From: Halobacteriovoraceae bacterium
Lineage (GTDB): Bacteria; Bdellovibrionota; Bacteriovoracia; Bacteriovoracales; Bacteriovoracaceae
Assembly (NCBI GenBank): GCA_002711995.1
Contig: PASN01000019.1
Span: forward strand, 310,001 to 374,000
DNA length: 64,000 nt
Reading direction: 5' to 3'
Part shown: positions 26,281 to 36,400 of the stretch, piece after piece
Position numbering within the stretch: the first letter of the stretch is position 1
Layout: each line of letters starts with the position of its first letter
Notes under the pieces: model-generated
Seen by the model: only the letters and a program-made list of their open reading frames with translations
Database searches by the model: none
What the model was told of the DNA's origin: nothing
Made by a program: the position numbers and the translations under genes

Positions 26281-26916
26281 ATGTTTGATGCGATTTTTAA
26301 GTATTCATATTTTCATTGGGTTGATTTGCCTCTGAGGGAGGAGATTCAAAAAGATATGTCTAATTGGCTGGAACCTGCACAACATAACTATGCTCCAAAA
26401 CGAAAGCAGGAATACCTTGGAGGCAGATGGTGTGCTATTCAGGCGGCCAAAAAGGCCGGGGTTGAACTTAAAGAGTTGCCAATGGCCAAGGATCGCTCTC
26501 CGCTATGGCCAAAGGGGATTGTTGGTTCGATAACCCATACCCACGGGATTGCAATGGCCGCTGTTTCCAACAAAGTAAGAGCTATAGGAATTGATGCTGA
26601 AAAGTTAATCGATGAAGCAAGGTTTGAGAGAATTCAAAAACTGATTGCTTCTAAAAGTGAAATCGATTGTTTCAAGCATTTAGCATTTTCACCAACACTT
26701 ATTTTTTCGGCCAAGGAATCCCTGTATAAGGCACTACATCCAGAGTGCAAAGAATACTTTGGATTTTTAGAGGCAACGATGATGGATATTGGAAAAGATA
26801 GCTTTACAATCAAACTTCATAGTGAAAAAGAAAAAGTCTCTAATCTTAATGGTTCCTATACTGGAAGGTATTACCTTTTTAATGACATAATAGTATCAAC
26901 CTTAGAGTTAACTTAG
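26281..26916 (+). CDS. 4'-phosphopantetheinyl transferase, EntD/Sfp-type
   Basis: A 211-residue enzyme that moves phosphopantetheine from CoA to the Ser of carrier domains. The motifs are GSITHTHG at 82-89, IGIDAE at 102-107 (Mg2+ acids D105 and E107) and FSAKESLYK at 152-160 (E156, K160). This order and length match the EntD group. It stands just ahead of two megasynthases with four carrier domains, so it very probably activates them. A TTG at 26266 is in frame, but it overlaps the candidate -10 box, so ATG 26281 is preferred. Confidence 0.92.
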   Translation: MFDAIFKYSYFHWVDLPLREEIQKDMSNWLEPAQHNYAPKRKQEYLGGRWCAIQAAKKAGVELKELPMAKDRSPLWPKGIVGSITHTHGIAMAAVSNKVRAIGIDAEKLIDEARFERIQKLIASKSEIDCFKHLAFSPTLIFSAKESLYKALHPECKEYFGFLEATMMDIGKDSFTIKLHSEKEKVSNLNGSYTGRYYLFNDIIVSTLELT

Positions 26917-27073
26917 GCCCAACTTAATTAATCTGCGTCTAACAATCGCCCTCGCTTTATATAACTTTCTGGCGGTGAAAAATACCTTGAAGTTTAATAT
27001 AACACGACCACTTAAATAAGGCCTACCCTGGCCGAAACAAAATCCGCTTCAGTGGATGTAAAGGTCGTTTTAT

Positions 27074-30000
27074 ATGAAATTATCCCTAATAGACTTGTTT
27101 ATTGAACAGGCAAAACAAAACCCTTCCAAAATTGCACTGGTTTATAAAGAAAGAAGTTTTACCTACCAACAATTAAATGAAAGATCGAATGCAGTTGCAT
27201 CAAAACTACTTGAATCGGGACTCAGAAAAAACTCCGTGGTTGGAATTGGATTGCCTAAAGGCTTTGAGCAAATATGCGCAATTCTAGGCACTTTGAAGGC
27301 CGGTCACTCATATCTCCCTTTGGACTTGAAATACCCAAAAGAGAGAATTGAAATTATGCTGAAGAAGTCAAAGGTTCAAGTTTTGCTAGGAGAAAAAGAT
27401 AACTTGTTTGAGAACCTGGATTGTATTCCTATAAAAGAGATTGGTGACCAGGCCGAAGACATTGCCAACGGAAATGAGAGCGGATACGTAATTTTCACTT
27501 CCGGAAGCACAGGGACCCCGAAAGGAGTCCAAATGGGTCATGCTGCCTTATCAAACCTAATATCATGGCAAAATAAGCAGATAGTACCTGGAAAGACCCT
27601 TCAATTTGCTCCCATTTCCTTCGATGTCCATTTTCAAGAAATATTTGGAACTCTATGCTCTGGTGAAACTCTTGTTCTTGCTTCGGAGGAGGAACGAGCA
27701 GACTTTGGACTGCTGTTGGCCATGTTGGAAAAACACGATATTGAAAACTTGTTTTTACCATTTGTAGCGCTCGACCAACTCGCAAAGATTGCCAAAATTA
27801 GGAAGTGCTGGCCAACAGTTTTAAAGAGAGTTGCTGTGGCCGGTGAGCAGTTAAGAATAAATGAAAACATTAGAGAGTTTTTTGTAAATACCAAAGCAAA
27901 GCTTTTCAATCATTACGGGCCAAGTGAAACACATGTTTGCCTCTCGAAAGAGTTGCCTGGGAATCCAATGCACTGGGATGCACTGCCAGCGATTGGCAAA
28001 CCAATTGATAATGTAGATGTGCAAATAAATAACGGCGAGTTGCTTGTTGGTGGTATTTGCCTTGCCAATGGATACATAAACGATTCAAAGATCACGCAAG
28101 AGAAGTTTGTCAAAATTAAGGATCAAGTCTTTTATAAATCTGGAGATGTGGTTGAGATTGATGACTCTGGTGATATGCACTTTAAGGGAAGGCTTGATGA
28201 TCAAGTAAAAATAAATGGTCATCGTGTTGAATTGGGTGAAATAGAAAAGGTCGCCCAGAAGTTCATGCCTGGCCTAGAACTTTGTGCAGGAGCCCCTGAG
28301 TTGGAAAATGGACACAGAGTTTTGTTTATTTATATCAAGGGTGAACAAAAGAACAAAGAAGAATTGATAAAGGCCATCAGGGGAACTTTGCCAAAGCACT
28401 TATGGCCACATTCCATCATAGAAGTTGAAAAGTTTCCACTAGGTCCGTCAGGAAAACTTGACCGAAAGACCTTGCCTATTCCAAAACTTAAAAGAGGTCA
28501 ATTGGATTGTGAGTATGTGCCACCTAAGACAGACCTTGAAAAGAAAATCACAAATATCTGGAAGAGACTGCTTCTTATTGATGAGGTTGGGATTGATGAT
28601 AAATTCTTTGACTTAGGAGGCACCTCCCTATTGGCGATGGATCTTGTGGAGGAACTTAAGATCTTATACCCAAATATTTCCCCAGCGAGTATTTTTGAGG
28701 CCACGACTGTAAGAGCACAATCCTTACTTAATGAGCAAGACATAAACGTTGAGCCACTAAAGAAAAGTATAGAAGATAAGAATAGGGATGTTGCCATTGT
28801 AGGTATGACTGGGCGGTTCCCAGGTGCTGACAGTGTGTCTGAACTGTGGAAAATGCTCAGAAGAAAAGAAAGTGGTTTAAAGAGATTTTCCGCTCAAGAA
28901 GTCCACCCTAGTATATCATCAGAAACTTTGTCTTCAGATAATTATGTACGCGTTGAAGGAGTGATAAGGGACAGAAAAAAATTTGATGCGGCATTTTTTG
29001 GCATGACACCAAGAGAGAGTGAGTTAATGGATCCGCAGCAGAGAAAAATGCTGGAGTTGTCTTGGGAGGCCCTAGAAACTGCCGGCATTGATCCAAAAAC
29101 ATGCTCTGAAAGAATTGGGATTTTTGCAGGTTGTGGGAATAACACATACCGAGCGAATGTGGAAAAATTCCCAGAGAAAATAAAGGATTTCGGTGAGTTT
29201 AATGTGATGCTTGCCAATGAAAAGGACTATATTGCCACAAGGCCTGCATATAAGTTAGGGCTTAAAGGCCCTGCCGTCAGTTTGTATACTGGCTGTTCTA
29301 CATCTCTAGTTGCAGTTATACAGGCCGTTGAAGCAATCAGGAATAATCAATGTGAAATAGCCATAGCCGGAGGAATTTCTATTGGTGGGCAAGACAAACT
29401 TGGCTATGTTCATCAAGAAGGCTCAATTTACTCTAAAGATGGTGGATGTTGGCCCTATAGTGAGAATGCGAGTGGAACAGTGTTTACCGAAGGAGCAGGG
29501 TTAGTTGTACTAACAAAAAGGAGTCTTGCTAAGGCAAATAATCAAACTGTTTATGGCATCATAAAGGGTGTAGGCCTAAATAATGATGGTTCCGAAAAAA
29601 TGAGTTTTACGGCCCCTAGCGTAAGAGGTCAATGTGATGCCATAATATCTGCTATCAGAGACTCCGGAGTAGATCCAAATAGGATTTCTTATGTGGAAGG
29701 TCACGGCACAGCAACACCTGTTGGTGACCCAATAGAGGTGGAAGCTCTAACCAAAGCTTTTAACGCCTTCGGTTCCGAAGCTCCTTGCTATCTCGGAAGC
29801 ATTAAATCAAACATTGGTCACTTAACAGCAGCTGCAGGTATTACCAGTGTAATAAAGGCATGCCTTAGTCTACGGCATGGTGTGGTGCCGGCAACTCTAG
29901 GCCTATCCGAAGCAAGTAAAAAAATTGGTTTTGAAAAAACAAAATTTAAACCGTGCGCAAAAGAGAAAGCTTTGGACCCTGACAGCTATATTGGCGTTTC

Positions 30001-33000
30001 ATCGTTTGGGGTCGGAGGCACAAACGCACATATTGTTTTGCAAAAAGGTGATGAACCATTCCACAAAGATTCTGTACGAGATGAGCTCTTTATTCTAAGT
30101 GCAAAAAATAAAGATTCTTTAGAATTGATGCAAAACACGTTTGATCAGCTAGGGGATTCCAAAAGACCATGGCGGGATGAATCCTACACTTTGACTAAAA
30201 GGACGAAGTTTTCATTTAGAAGTTTTAGAACCAAGACTAGTAAATGGTCACCCATTCATAAAACAAAGGAGAAGAAACTTATTTTTATGTTCCCTGGCCA
30301 GGGCTCACAGTATGTTGCGATGGGTAAGGCCTTATATAATGAGTTTTCTGTATTTAAGAATGCATTCGATATGTGTTGTTCTGTTGTTTCAGAACACTTG
30401 GGTGAAGATTTCTTAGATATTATGTTAGAAGATTCGGCCGAACACGCCAAAACAATGAACAACACCTACTACACCCAGCCGGCCATACTGACAATCGAAT
30501 ACAGTATGGTCAAATTGCTTGAGAGTTTTGATGTAAAACCTGATAGCTATATTGGCCACAGTATTGGGGAAATGTGCGCATGTGTTTGCAGCAATATCTT
30601 AAGCATTGAAGACGCCCTAAAAATAGTTTGTAAGCGCAGTCAGTTAATGTCCAGCCTTGAAAAAGGAGGGATGATGACAGTGAGCTGCGGACCAGTCGAG
30701 GTTGAAGAACTTATTGATAAAGATCTTCAAATTGCTGCAATTAATGGCCCTACTTCCGTTGTTGTTGCAGGTGAAATGGAGAAGCTCAGGGTCTTTGGAA
30801 GTAGACTCGATTCTAAACAACTGCAGCATAAGTTGTTACATACTTCTCATGCCTTTCATTCAAAGATGATGAACCCAATTATTGATGAGTTCAAAAGCTA
30901 CCTCATGAATTTTGAGTTCGCACTACCCAAACGCCCATTTATTTCCACAGTCACTGGAGATTTGGAGGACAAAAGCTTTTGTTCCCCAGATTATTGGGCC
31001 GAGCACGTGGCACGGACAGTTCTTTTTGCTCCTTCTCTTGAAAGGATTTTGGATGAAGACGCTGTATATTTGGAAATCGGACCAAGAATGTCACTTAGCC
31101 AACTGGGAATTGGAATCGCTAGAGACAATAATAAAAAGTGTTCATTCATTTCCATTTCCGGTCAAAACCCAGGAGTAAACGAGTTTTCCTACTTTCTCAA
31201 TTGTTTAGGCCGCCTTTGGCAAGAAGGTTTTGAGGTTAATTTTGATCCCCTTTACAAAAGTGCGAATGTCAAAATCGTTCCAACGGTGACTTACCAGTTT
31301 AGGCCAACTGAGTTTTGGTTAGAAGGTCTGAATACAGAACAAAAAACAATAATCAAAGATTCTATAGAAAGAGGTGATTACATGAGTGCAAATTGCGAGT
31401 TTAAAAAATTAGTTTCTAGTGTGGTAGAAGATGCTTCCGGGATTGAATTGGGTGACTTTGATGAGGATACATGCTTTTTCGAAATGGGTATGGATTCCCT
31501 TTTTCTGACACAAGTTGTACAAAAAATTAATAAGAGATTTAACACCAAGCTTGGTTTCAGGCAATTAGCGGAACAATACAACACCATCAACAATTTATCG
31601 TCTCACCTGGAAAGTATCGTTAATATACAAGAATTTGTTACAAAAACTTCATCTGATGTGTCAGACCCTCAATCACCTGCCGAAAAAGTTCGTCCTACTG
31701 AGGAAATTGGGATTAAACATGCCCAAGAATATATGGCCGATGGAAATTCTAGCAACATTATAAAGCAACAACTTGAATTAATGAGGCTTCAGCTTGAAGT
31801 TATGAAAAATGGAGGCATGGAGAAACCTTTGAAAAAGGAAGGTTTCGAGGCATCAATCTCTCCAAGTACTAGGCCTAAAAGCAACCTTGATAAACAAAAA
31901 GCTTTTGGAGCTATGGCAAAAATAAATAGCAAAAGCTCAATTGATCACAAAAATTTTAAACCTTTCTACGAGAAATTTGCGCAGAAATACAATAGTAAGA
32001 CAAAAAGCTCCAAGGCCTTTGCGCAAAAACATCGTTTTAGTCATGCTGACCCTAGAGTTGTAACCGGCTTCAAGCCTGAGGCAAAGGAAATTGTTTATCC
32101 AATCGTTGCAAAGTCATCCAAAGGACAAAAACTTTATGACATGGATGGAAACGAATATGTGGATATGTTGTGTGGGTTTGGATCCAACTTTTTTGGAAAC
32201 AGCAATGATAGAATAAATGCTGCTCTTGTTGATGAGATTTCAAGTGGAATGGAAATTGGGCCTCAACACCCTATGGTTGGAAACGTAAGTAGGCTTATAA
32301 GTAAGCTTACAGGTAATGACCGAAGTGCTTTTTGCAATACAGGCTCAGAGGCCGTTCTTGGCGCTATGAGAGTGGCAAGAACAGTGACTGGAAGAGATAA
32401 GATCATCTGTTTCAGCGGCTCATATCATGGGATAATTGACGAAGTGATCATTCGAAGCTCTGCAAAGGGACTTTCTTTGCCTGCCGCGCCTGGCATTCCT
32501 AGTTCGGCTGTTGAGAACATGGTCGTTCTAGATTATGGCGAAGATGAATCGCTTAAACAAATAGAACAACTATGCGCCAGTGGAGACATTGCCGCAGTAT
32601 TAGTGGAGCCAGTTCAAAGTAGAAGGTGTGACCTTCATCCGAAGGCATTTTTAAAAAAGGTAAGAGAGATCACTGCCGACACTGAAACATGTCTCATATT
32701 TGACGAGGTTATCACTGGCTTTAGGATCCACCCAGGAGGTGCTCAGGCCTACTTTGGCATTAAAGCTGACCTATGCACCTATGGGAAAATTGTGGGGGGA
32801 GGAATGCCAATAGGTGTTCTTTCAGGGCGTTCAATATTTATGGACGCACTTGATGGTGGTCAATGGAAATATGGTGATGAATCTGTTCCCACTGTCGGAG
32901 TTACCTACTTCGCAGGGACATTTGTAAGGCATCCGCTTACGCTCAGGGCCGCAAACGAGGCCCTAAAAATTATTAAAGAGGAAGGGATTCAAGGGCTTGA

Positions 33001-33424
33001 ACAGTTGAATCAGAAAACACAAGACTTTGTCGAGGAACTTAACTCTTTCTTGGATCAATGTGAAAGCAACCTAAGGTTCATTAATTTTGGATCACTTCTT
33101 AAACCTAAGTGGAAAGAAGGGGACTATCAATATTCTGACTTGTTCTTCGCAATGCTTAGAAACGAAGGAGTTCATCAATATGACGGCTTCCCTTGGTTTA
33201 TTAACCTTGCTCATACTCAGGCTGAGTTGAATTTTGTCAAAGAGGCCATAAAGCGAGTGGTTGAAGAACTGCAAGCAGCAGAGTTGATGCCTGGCACACC
33301 AGTGAAAGATGAAAAGCACAAACCTTTGGAAACAAAGGCCCGCCTTGGAAAGGACAAAAATGGTAATCCAGCGTGGTTTATTCCAAGTCCTAATAATAAC
33401 GGTCAGTATATTCAGGTTCAATAG
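27074..33424 (+). CDS. Hybrid NRPS-PKS megasynthase, A-T-KS-AT-T-aminotransferase
   Basis: A 2116-residue assembly-line enzyme. The adenylation domain (about 5-475) has FTSGSTGTPKG at 141-151, NHYGPSE, YKSGD and GKLDRK. Carrier 1 has Ser518. The ketosynthase (about 570-995) has Cys741, His877 and His916. The acyltransferase (about 1065-1370) has GHSIGE with Ser1163, and HAFH at 1259-1262 predicts malonyl-CoA. Carrier 2 has Ser1475. A coiled segment near 1560 precedes a class III PLP aminotransferase (about 1630-2070, Lys1905). No C domain precedes A, so this is the loading plus first extension protein. Read against GrsA, the A-domain pocket is D184 V185 Q188 F227 A254 A256 H280 V288 C289 K461; Asp184 indicates an amino acid, and the code is nearest to proline-type codes I recall. 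The aminotransferase would turn the beta-keto group into a beta-amine, as in McyE or mycosubtilin synthetases. Confidence 0.93.
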   Translation: MKLSLIDLFIEQAKQNPSKIALVYKERSFTYQQLNERSNAVASKLLESGLRKNSVVGIGLPKGFEQICAILGTLKAGHSYLPLDLKYPKERIEIMLKKSKVQVLLGEKDNLFENLDCIPIKEIGDQAEDIANGNESGYVIFTSGSTGTPKGVQMGHAALSNLISWQNKQIVPGKTLQFAPISFDVHFQEIFGTLCSGETLVLASEEERADFGLLLAMLEKHDIENLFLPFVALDQLAKIAKIRKCWPTVLKRVAVAGEQLRINENIREFFVNTKAKLFNHYGPSETHVCLSKELPGNPMHWDALPAIGKPIDNVDVQINNGELLVGGICLANGYINDSKITQEKFVKIKDQVFYKSGDVVEIDDSGDMHFKGRLDDQVKINGHRVELGEIEKVAQKFMPGLELCAGAPELENGHRVLFIYIKGEQKNKEELIKAIRGTLPKHLWPHSIIEVEKFPLGPSGKLDRKTLPIPKLKRGQLDCEYVPPKTDLEKKITNIWKRLLLIDEVGIDDKFFDLGGTSLLAMDLVEELKILYPNISPASIFEATTVRAQSLLNEQDINVEPLKKSIEDKNRDVAIVGMTGRFPGADSVSELWKMLRRKESGLKRFSAQEVHPSISSETLSSDNYVRVEGVIRDRKKFDAAFFGMTPRESELMDPQQRKMLELSWEALETAGIDPKTCSERIGIFAGCGNNTYRANVEKFPEKIKDFGEFNVMLANEKDYIATRPAYKLGLKGPAVSLYTGCSTSLVAVIQAVEAIRNNQCEIAIAGGISIGGQDKLGYVHQEGSIYSKDGGCWPYSENASGTVFTEGAGLVVLTKRSLAKANNQTVYGIIKGVGLNNDGSEKMSFTAPSVRGQCDAIISAIRDSGVDPNRISYVEGHGTATPVGDPIEVEALTKAFNAFGSEAPCYLGSIKSNIGHLTAAAGITSVIKACLSLRHGVVPATLGLSEASKKIGFEKTKFKPCAKEKALDPDSYIGVSSFGVGGTNAHIVLQKGDEPFHKDSVRDELFILSAKNKDSLELMQNTFDQLGDSKRPWRDESYTLTKRTKFSFRSFRTKTSKWSPIHKTKEKKLIFMFPGQGSQYVAMGKALYNEFSVFKNAFDMCCSVVSEHLGEDFLDIMLEDSAEHAKTMNNTYYTQPAILTIEYSMVKLLESFDVKPDSYIGHSIGEMCACVCSNILSIEDALKIVCKRSQLMSSLEKGGMMTVSCGPVEVEELIDKDLQIAAINGPTSVVVAGEMEKLRVFGSRLDSKQLQHKLLHTSHAFHSKMMNPIIDEFKSYLMNFEFALPKRPFISTVTGDLEDKSFCSPDYWAEHVARTVLFAPSLERILDEDAVYLEIGPRMSLSQLGIGIARDNNKKCSFISISGQNPGVNEFSYFLNCLGRLWQEGFEVNFDPLYKSANVKIVPTVTYQFRPTEFWLEGLNTEQKTIIKDSIERGDYMSANCEFKKLVSSVVEDASGIELGDFDEDTCFFEMGMDSLFLTQVVQKINKRFNTKLGFRQLAEQYNTINNLSSHLESIVNIQEFVTKTSSDVSDPQSPAEKVRPTEEIGIKHAQEYMADGNSSNIIKQQLELMRLQLEVMKNGGMEKPLKKEGFEASISPSTRPKSNLDKQKAFGAMAKINSKSSIDHKNFKPFYEKFAQKYNSKTKSSKAFAQKHRFSHADPRVVTGFKPEAKEIVYPIVAKSSKGQKLYDMDGNEYVDMLCGFGSNFFGNSNDRINAALVDEISSGMEIGPQHPMVGNVSRLISKLTGNDRSAFCNTGSEAVLGAMRVARTVTGRDKIICFSGSYHGIIDEVIIRSSAKGLSLPAAPGIPSSAVENMVVLDYGEDESLKQIEQLCASGDIAAVLVEPVQSRRCDLHPKAFLKKVREITADTETCLIFDEVITGFRIHPGGAQAYFGIKADLCTYGKIVGGGMPIGVLSGRSIFMDALDGGQWKYGDESVPTVGVTYFAGTFVRHPLTLRAANEALKIIKEEGIQGLEQLNQKTQDFVEELNSFLDQCESNLRFINFGSLLKPKWKEGDYQYSDLFFAMLRNEGVHQYDGFPWFINLAHTQAELNFVKEAIKRVVEELQAAELMPGTPVKDEKHKPLETKARLGKDKNGNPAWFIPSPNNNGQYIQVQ

Positions 33425-33433
33425 GAAAGTAAT

Positions 33434-36400
33434 ATGAAACATTACGAAAAAGCAGTAGAAGTTGATTTTAACCCTTTTAGAGATGGGGAATTGGTCACTA
33501 GTGTTCCAACGACCGAGTCCCAAAAGGAAATATGGTCAAGCATTGAGATCGATTCACGAGCAAATCTTTGCTATAACGAGTCTATACGCATTAGGTTGGA
33601 AGGCCCCTTAGATTTTGATTTATTAGAAGTGGCATTTAATGAGACCCTGGCCAAAAGAGACTCCCTAAGGGCCAGCTTTTCACCTAGAGGAAAGGATTTT
33701 ATGGTGGGGGTTCACACACCAAGAAAAATACCTTTCTTCGACTATTCAAATGAGAAGAATAAATATGAACTGGTGAAGCGTCATGCACAAAAGTGTGCTG
33801 AACATTTGTTTGATTTAAACACTGGTCCTCTATTTATCGCGGAGCTTGTCAAGCTGAATGAGGATGAACATCTTTTGTTTCTTACAGGGCACCATTTGGT
33901 TTGTGATGGATGGTCAATGGCCTTGATCGTTTCTGATATAAGCAAGTTCTATAAGGCAATTTCTAGGGGCGAGGATATTGCCAATATTTCTCGTGCCCCT
34001 AACTTTTTTGAATATGCTTTGAAAGCTGAAAGAAAACAAGGTGGAGTGCCCAGGTATTGGCCTGAGGAATTCAAAGAGATTCCTCCTGATCTTAATCTCC
34101 CGTTAAACTATAAAAGACCTGAATTTAGGACATACGAGTCAAGAAGGGTCGACTATGAGTTGGATTCTAAATTAATAAAAGACTCTAGGAAATTTGCCGC
34201 CCAAAACAAAAAGAGTCTATACCAACTTCTTTTGGCCAATTTTGGCCTTCTTCTAAACACACTTACAAAGCAAAAAGAAATCGTTGTTGGTATAAGCAGT
34301 GCAGGTCAATCTGTTGATTACAACGAAGACCTTGTAGGTCACCTTGTAAATCTTCTACCTATCAAATTCACCTTCTATAATGGAATGCCATACTCAGAAA
34401 TCTTTGAACTTACAAAAGAGAAAATGCTTAATGCATTTGATGCGCAAGATGCGACTTTCGGTGAAATAATAAAGGAGCTTAACCTCAAAAGAGATCCGTC
34501 AAGAATCCCTTTAGTCAGCGTGATCTTTAACGTTGACCAACAATACTCTGGTCAAGGAATGGACTTTGGGGAGTTACGTTCTAGTTATGAATCGAATCCT
34601 CGGACCTATGAGAACTTTGAAATCTTTATAAATGCCACGATCCTTGATGATCGTTGCGTATTGGAGTGTCAGTATAATACAAATCTTTTTGCTGAAAACA
34701 CCATTGTTGAATGGTTAGAACTTTATGAGAGTCTTCTTACTCGCGCCATTCATGAGAAAGAATTAACGGCCGCGGTCAATGAACATTCATTTTCAGCAGA
34801 GGATGAATCTTTGGCAAAAGAAGATAGTTTAGGCCTTGAGAATATTAGTGAGGGGGTTAAAAATGCAAAAAAGGTGTGGGAAGAGGTCCTTGGTCTCCAT
34901 GATATACCTTTAAAGGCCAATTTTTTCACCATCGGTGGACACTCTTTGTTGGGTGTGGATGTATGTCATAGAGCTAAAGAAGAATTTGGCGTTAACGTAA
35001 AACTTAAAGATCTTCTGGAAAGACCTACTTTGGTAGAGTTTTCCAAGTTCTTTGAGGATGCAAATACATCCGAAACCGAAAAATTAAACAAGCATGTACA
35101 TACAAGTTTTCAACTTACAAAGGCACAGAAGCAGACACTTTTTTGGGAGAAGCTTAATCCTGAAAACAACGGTGTCTACCATTTACCTGCCGCAATAAGG
35201 ATCAGAACCTCAGTGGATCGAGCAAGGTTGGAAAATGCGTTTATAGATGTTGTTAATGCGCATCCTTCTCTTCGGGCCTTCGTAAACAAAAACACAGAGC
35301 AAGAAACTGTGCCTTCCGAACATATTGACTTTTCTTTAGAATCTGCTGAAGTTTCGATTGAAGAGGCCATCGAAACTATGAATGCTCTATCCAAAGTTCC
35401 ATTTGACCTCTCCAAAGCACCACTGATGAGGGCCCAACTTTTTAAATTGGATGAGGACGATTTCATAATCTATATCAATTTTCACCATATAGTTTTTGAT
35501 GGCTGGTCTTTCGATATATTTTTTAGAGACCTTGACCTCGCCTACAGGGGAGAATCGCTTCCACAAGAAGAGCTAGAGTATTTAGATTTCGCTGACTGGC
35601 AAAATGATTATATAAACTCAAATAAGTTTGAAGATGATCTTGAAGCGTGGAGGAAAAAACTCTCTGGTGAACTACCAAGGTTAAATCTTCCAACCGATAA
35701 AAGTCGAACGGAAGTTATTAGCACTGAGGCCGGCGAGGTGAAATTTGAAATACCTAAGCACCTTGTAAATGAAATAAATCATTTTTCAAAAGAAAAAGGT
35801 GTGAGCGTCTACAGCTTATTAATGGCCTGTTACAACCAAGCGCTAATGGATTACTCCCAAATGGACGAGGTTATTGTTGGTTTGCCTGTAAGAGGAAGGA
35901 ACAGTTCAAAGTACTTAAATACAATTGGCTACTTTGTAAATGGAAGTGTGATCCGAACCAAACGCGAAAATACTCCTTCAGAACTTATAAATTCAGTAAG
36001 AGAAGAGGTTGCCTGGGCCTTGTCTTATCAAGACACACCATTTTCCGAAATAGCAAGGAGCCTCAATATAGCGAGTGAACCGGGAGTTAATCCCATTTAC
36101 CAAGCATTTTTCTCATTCCAAGATATAAATGGAAGATCTCAGCAGTTCAATGGTGAGAAATATAGTCAAATCAACATTGATTGCGCTCACGCGAGTGTTG
36201 ATTTAAATATGTGGGTGAAAGCTTCCACAGAACGAATTGAAGGCGCCATTGCTTTTAGAAAGGATTTGTTTGAAAAGGCAAGCATTCAGCACTTCTTTAA
36301 CTATTTTATAAATCTTGTAGAATATTCTCTGGCCAATTCTGATGAATCTTGGTCCCAGTTTAAACCTGCAGGGCTAATGAAGCTTTACCAAGATATTAAT

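Noticed and set aside
26917-27073. Promoter for the first megasynthase
   Set aside because: TTGAAG and TAAATA-like boxes exist but their spacing of 19-20 bases is poor; I could not choose a promoter with confidence.
33092-33523. 143-codon minus-strand frame across the junction of the two megasynthases
   Set aside because: Overlaps conserved coding sequence of both proteins; composition and position fit a shadow.
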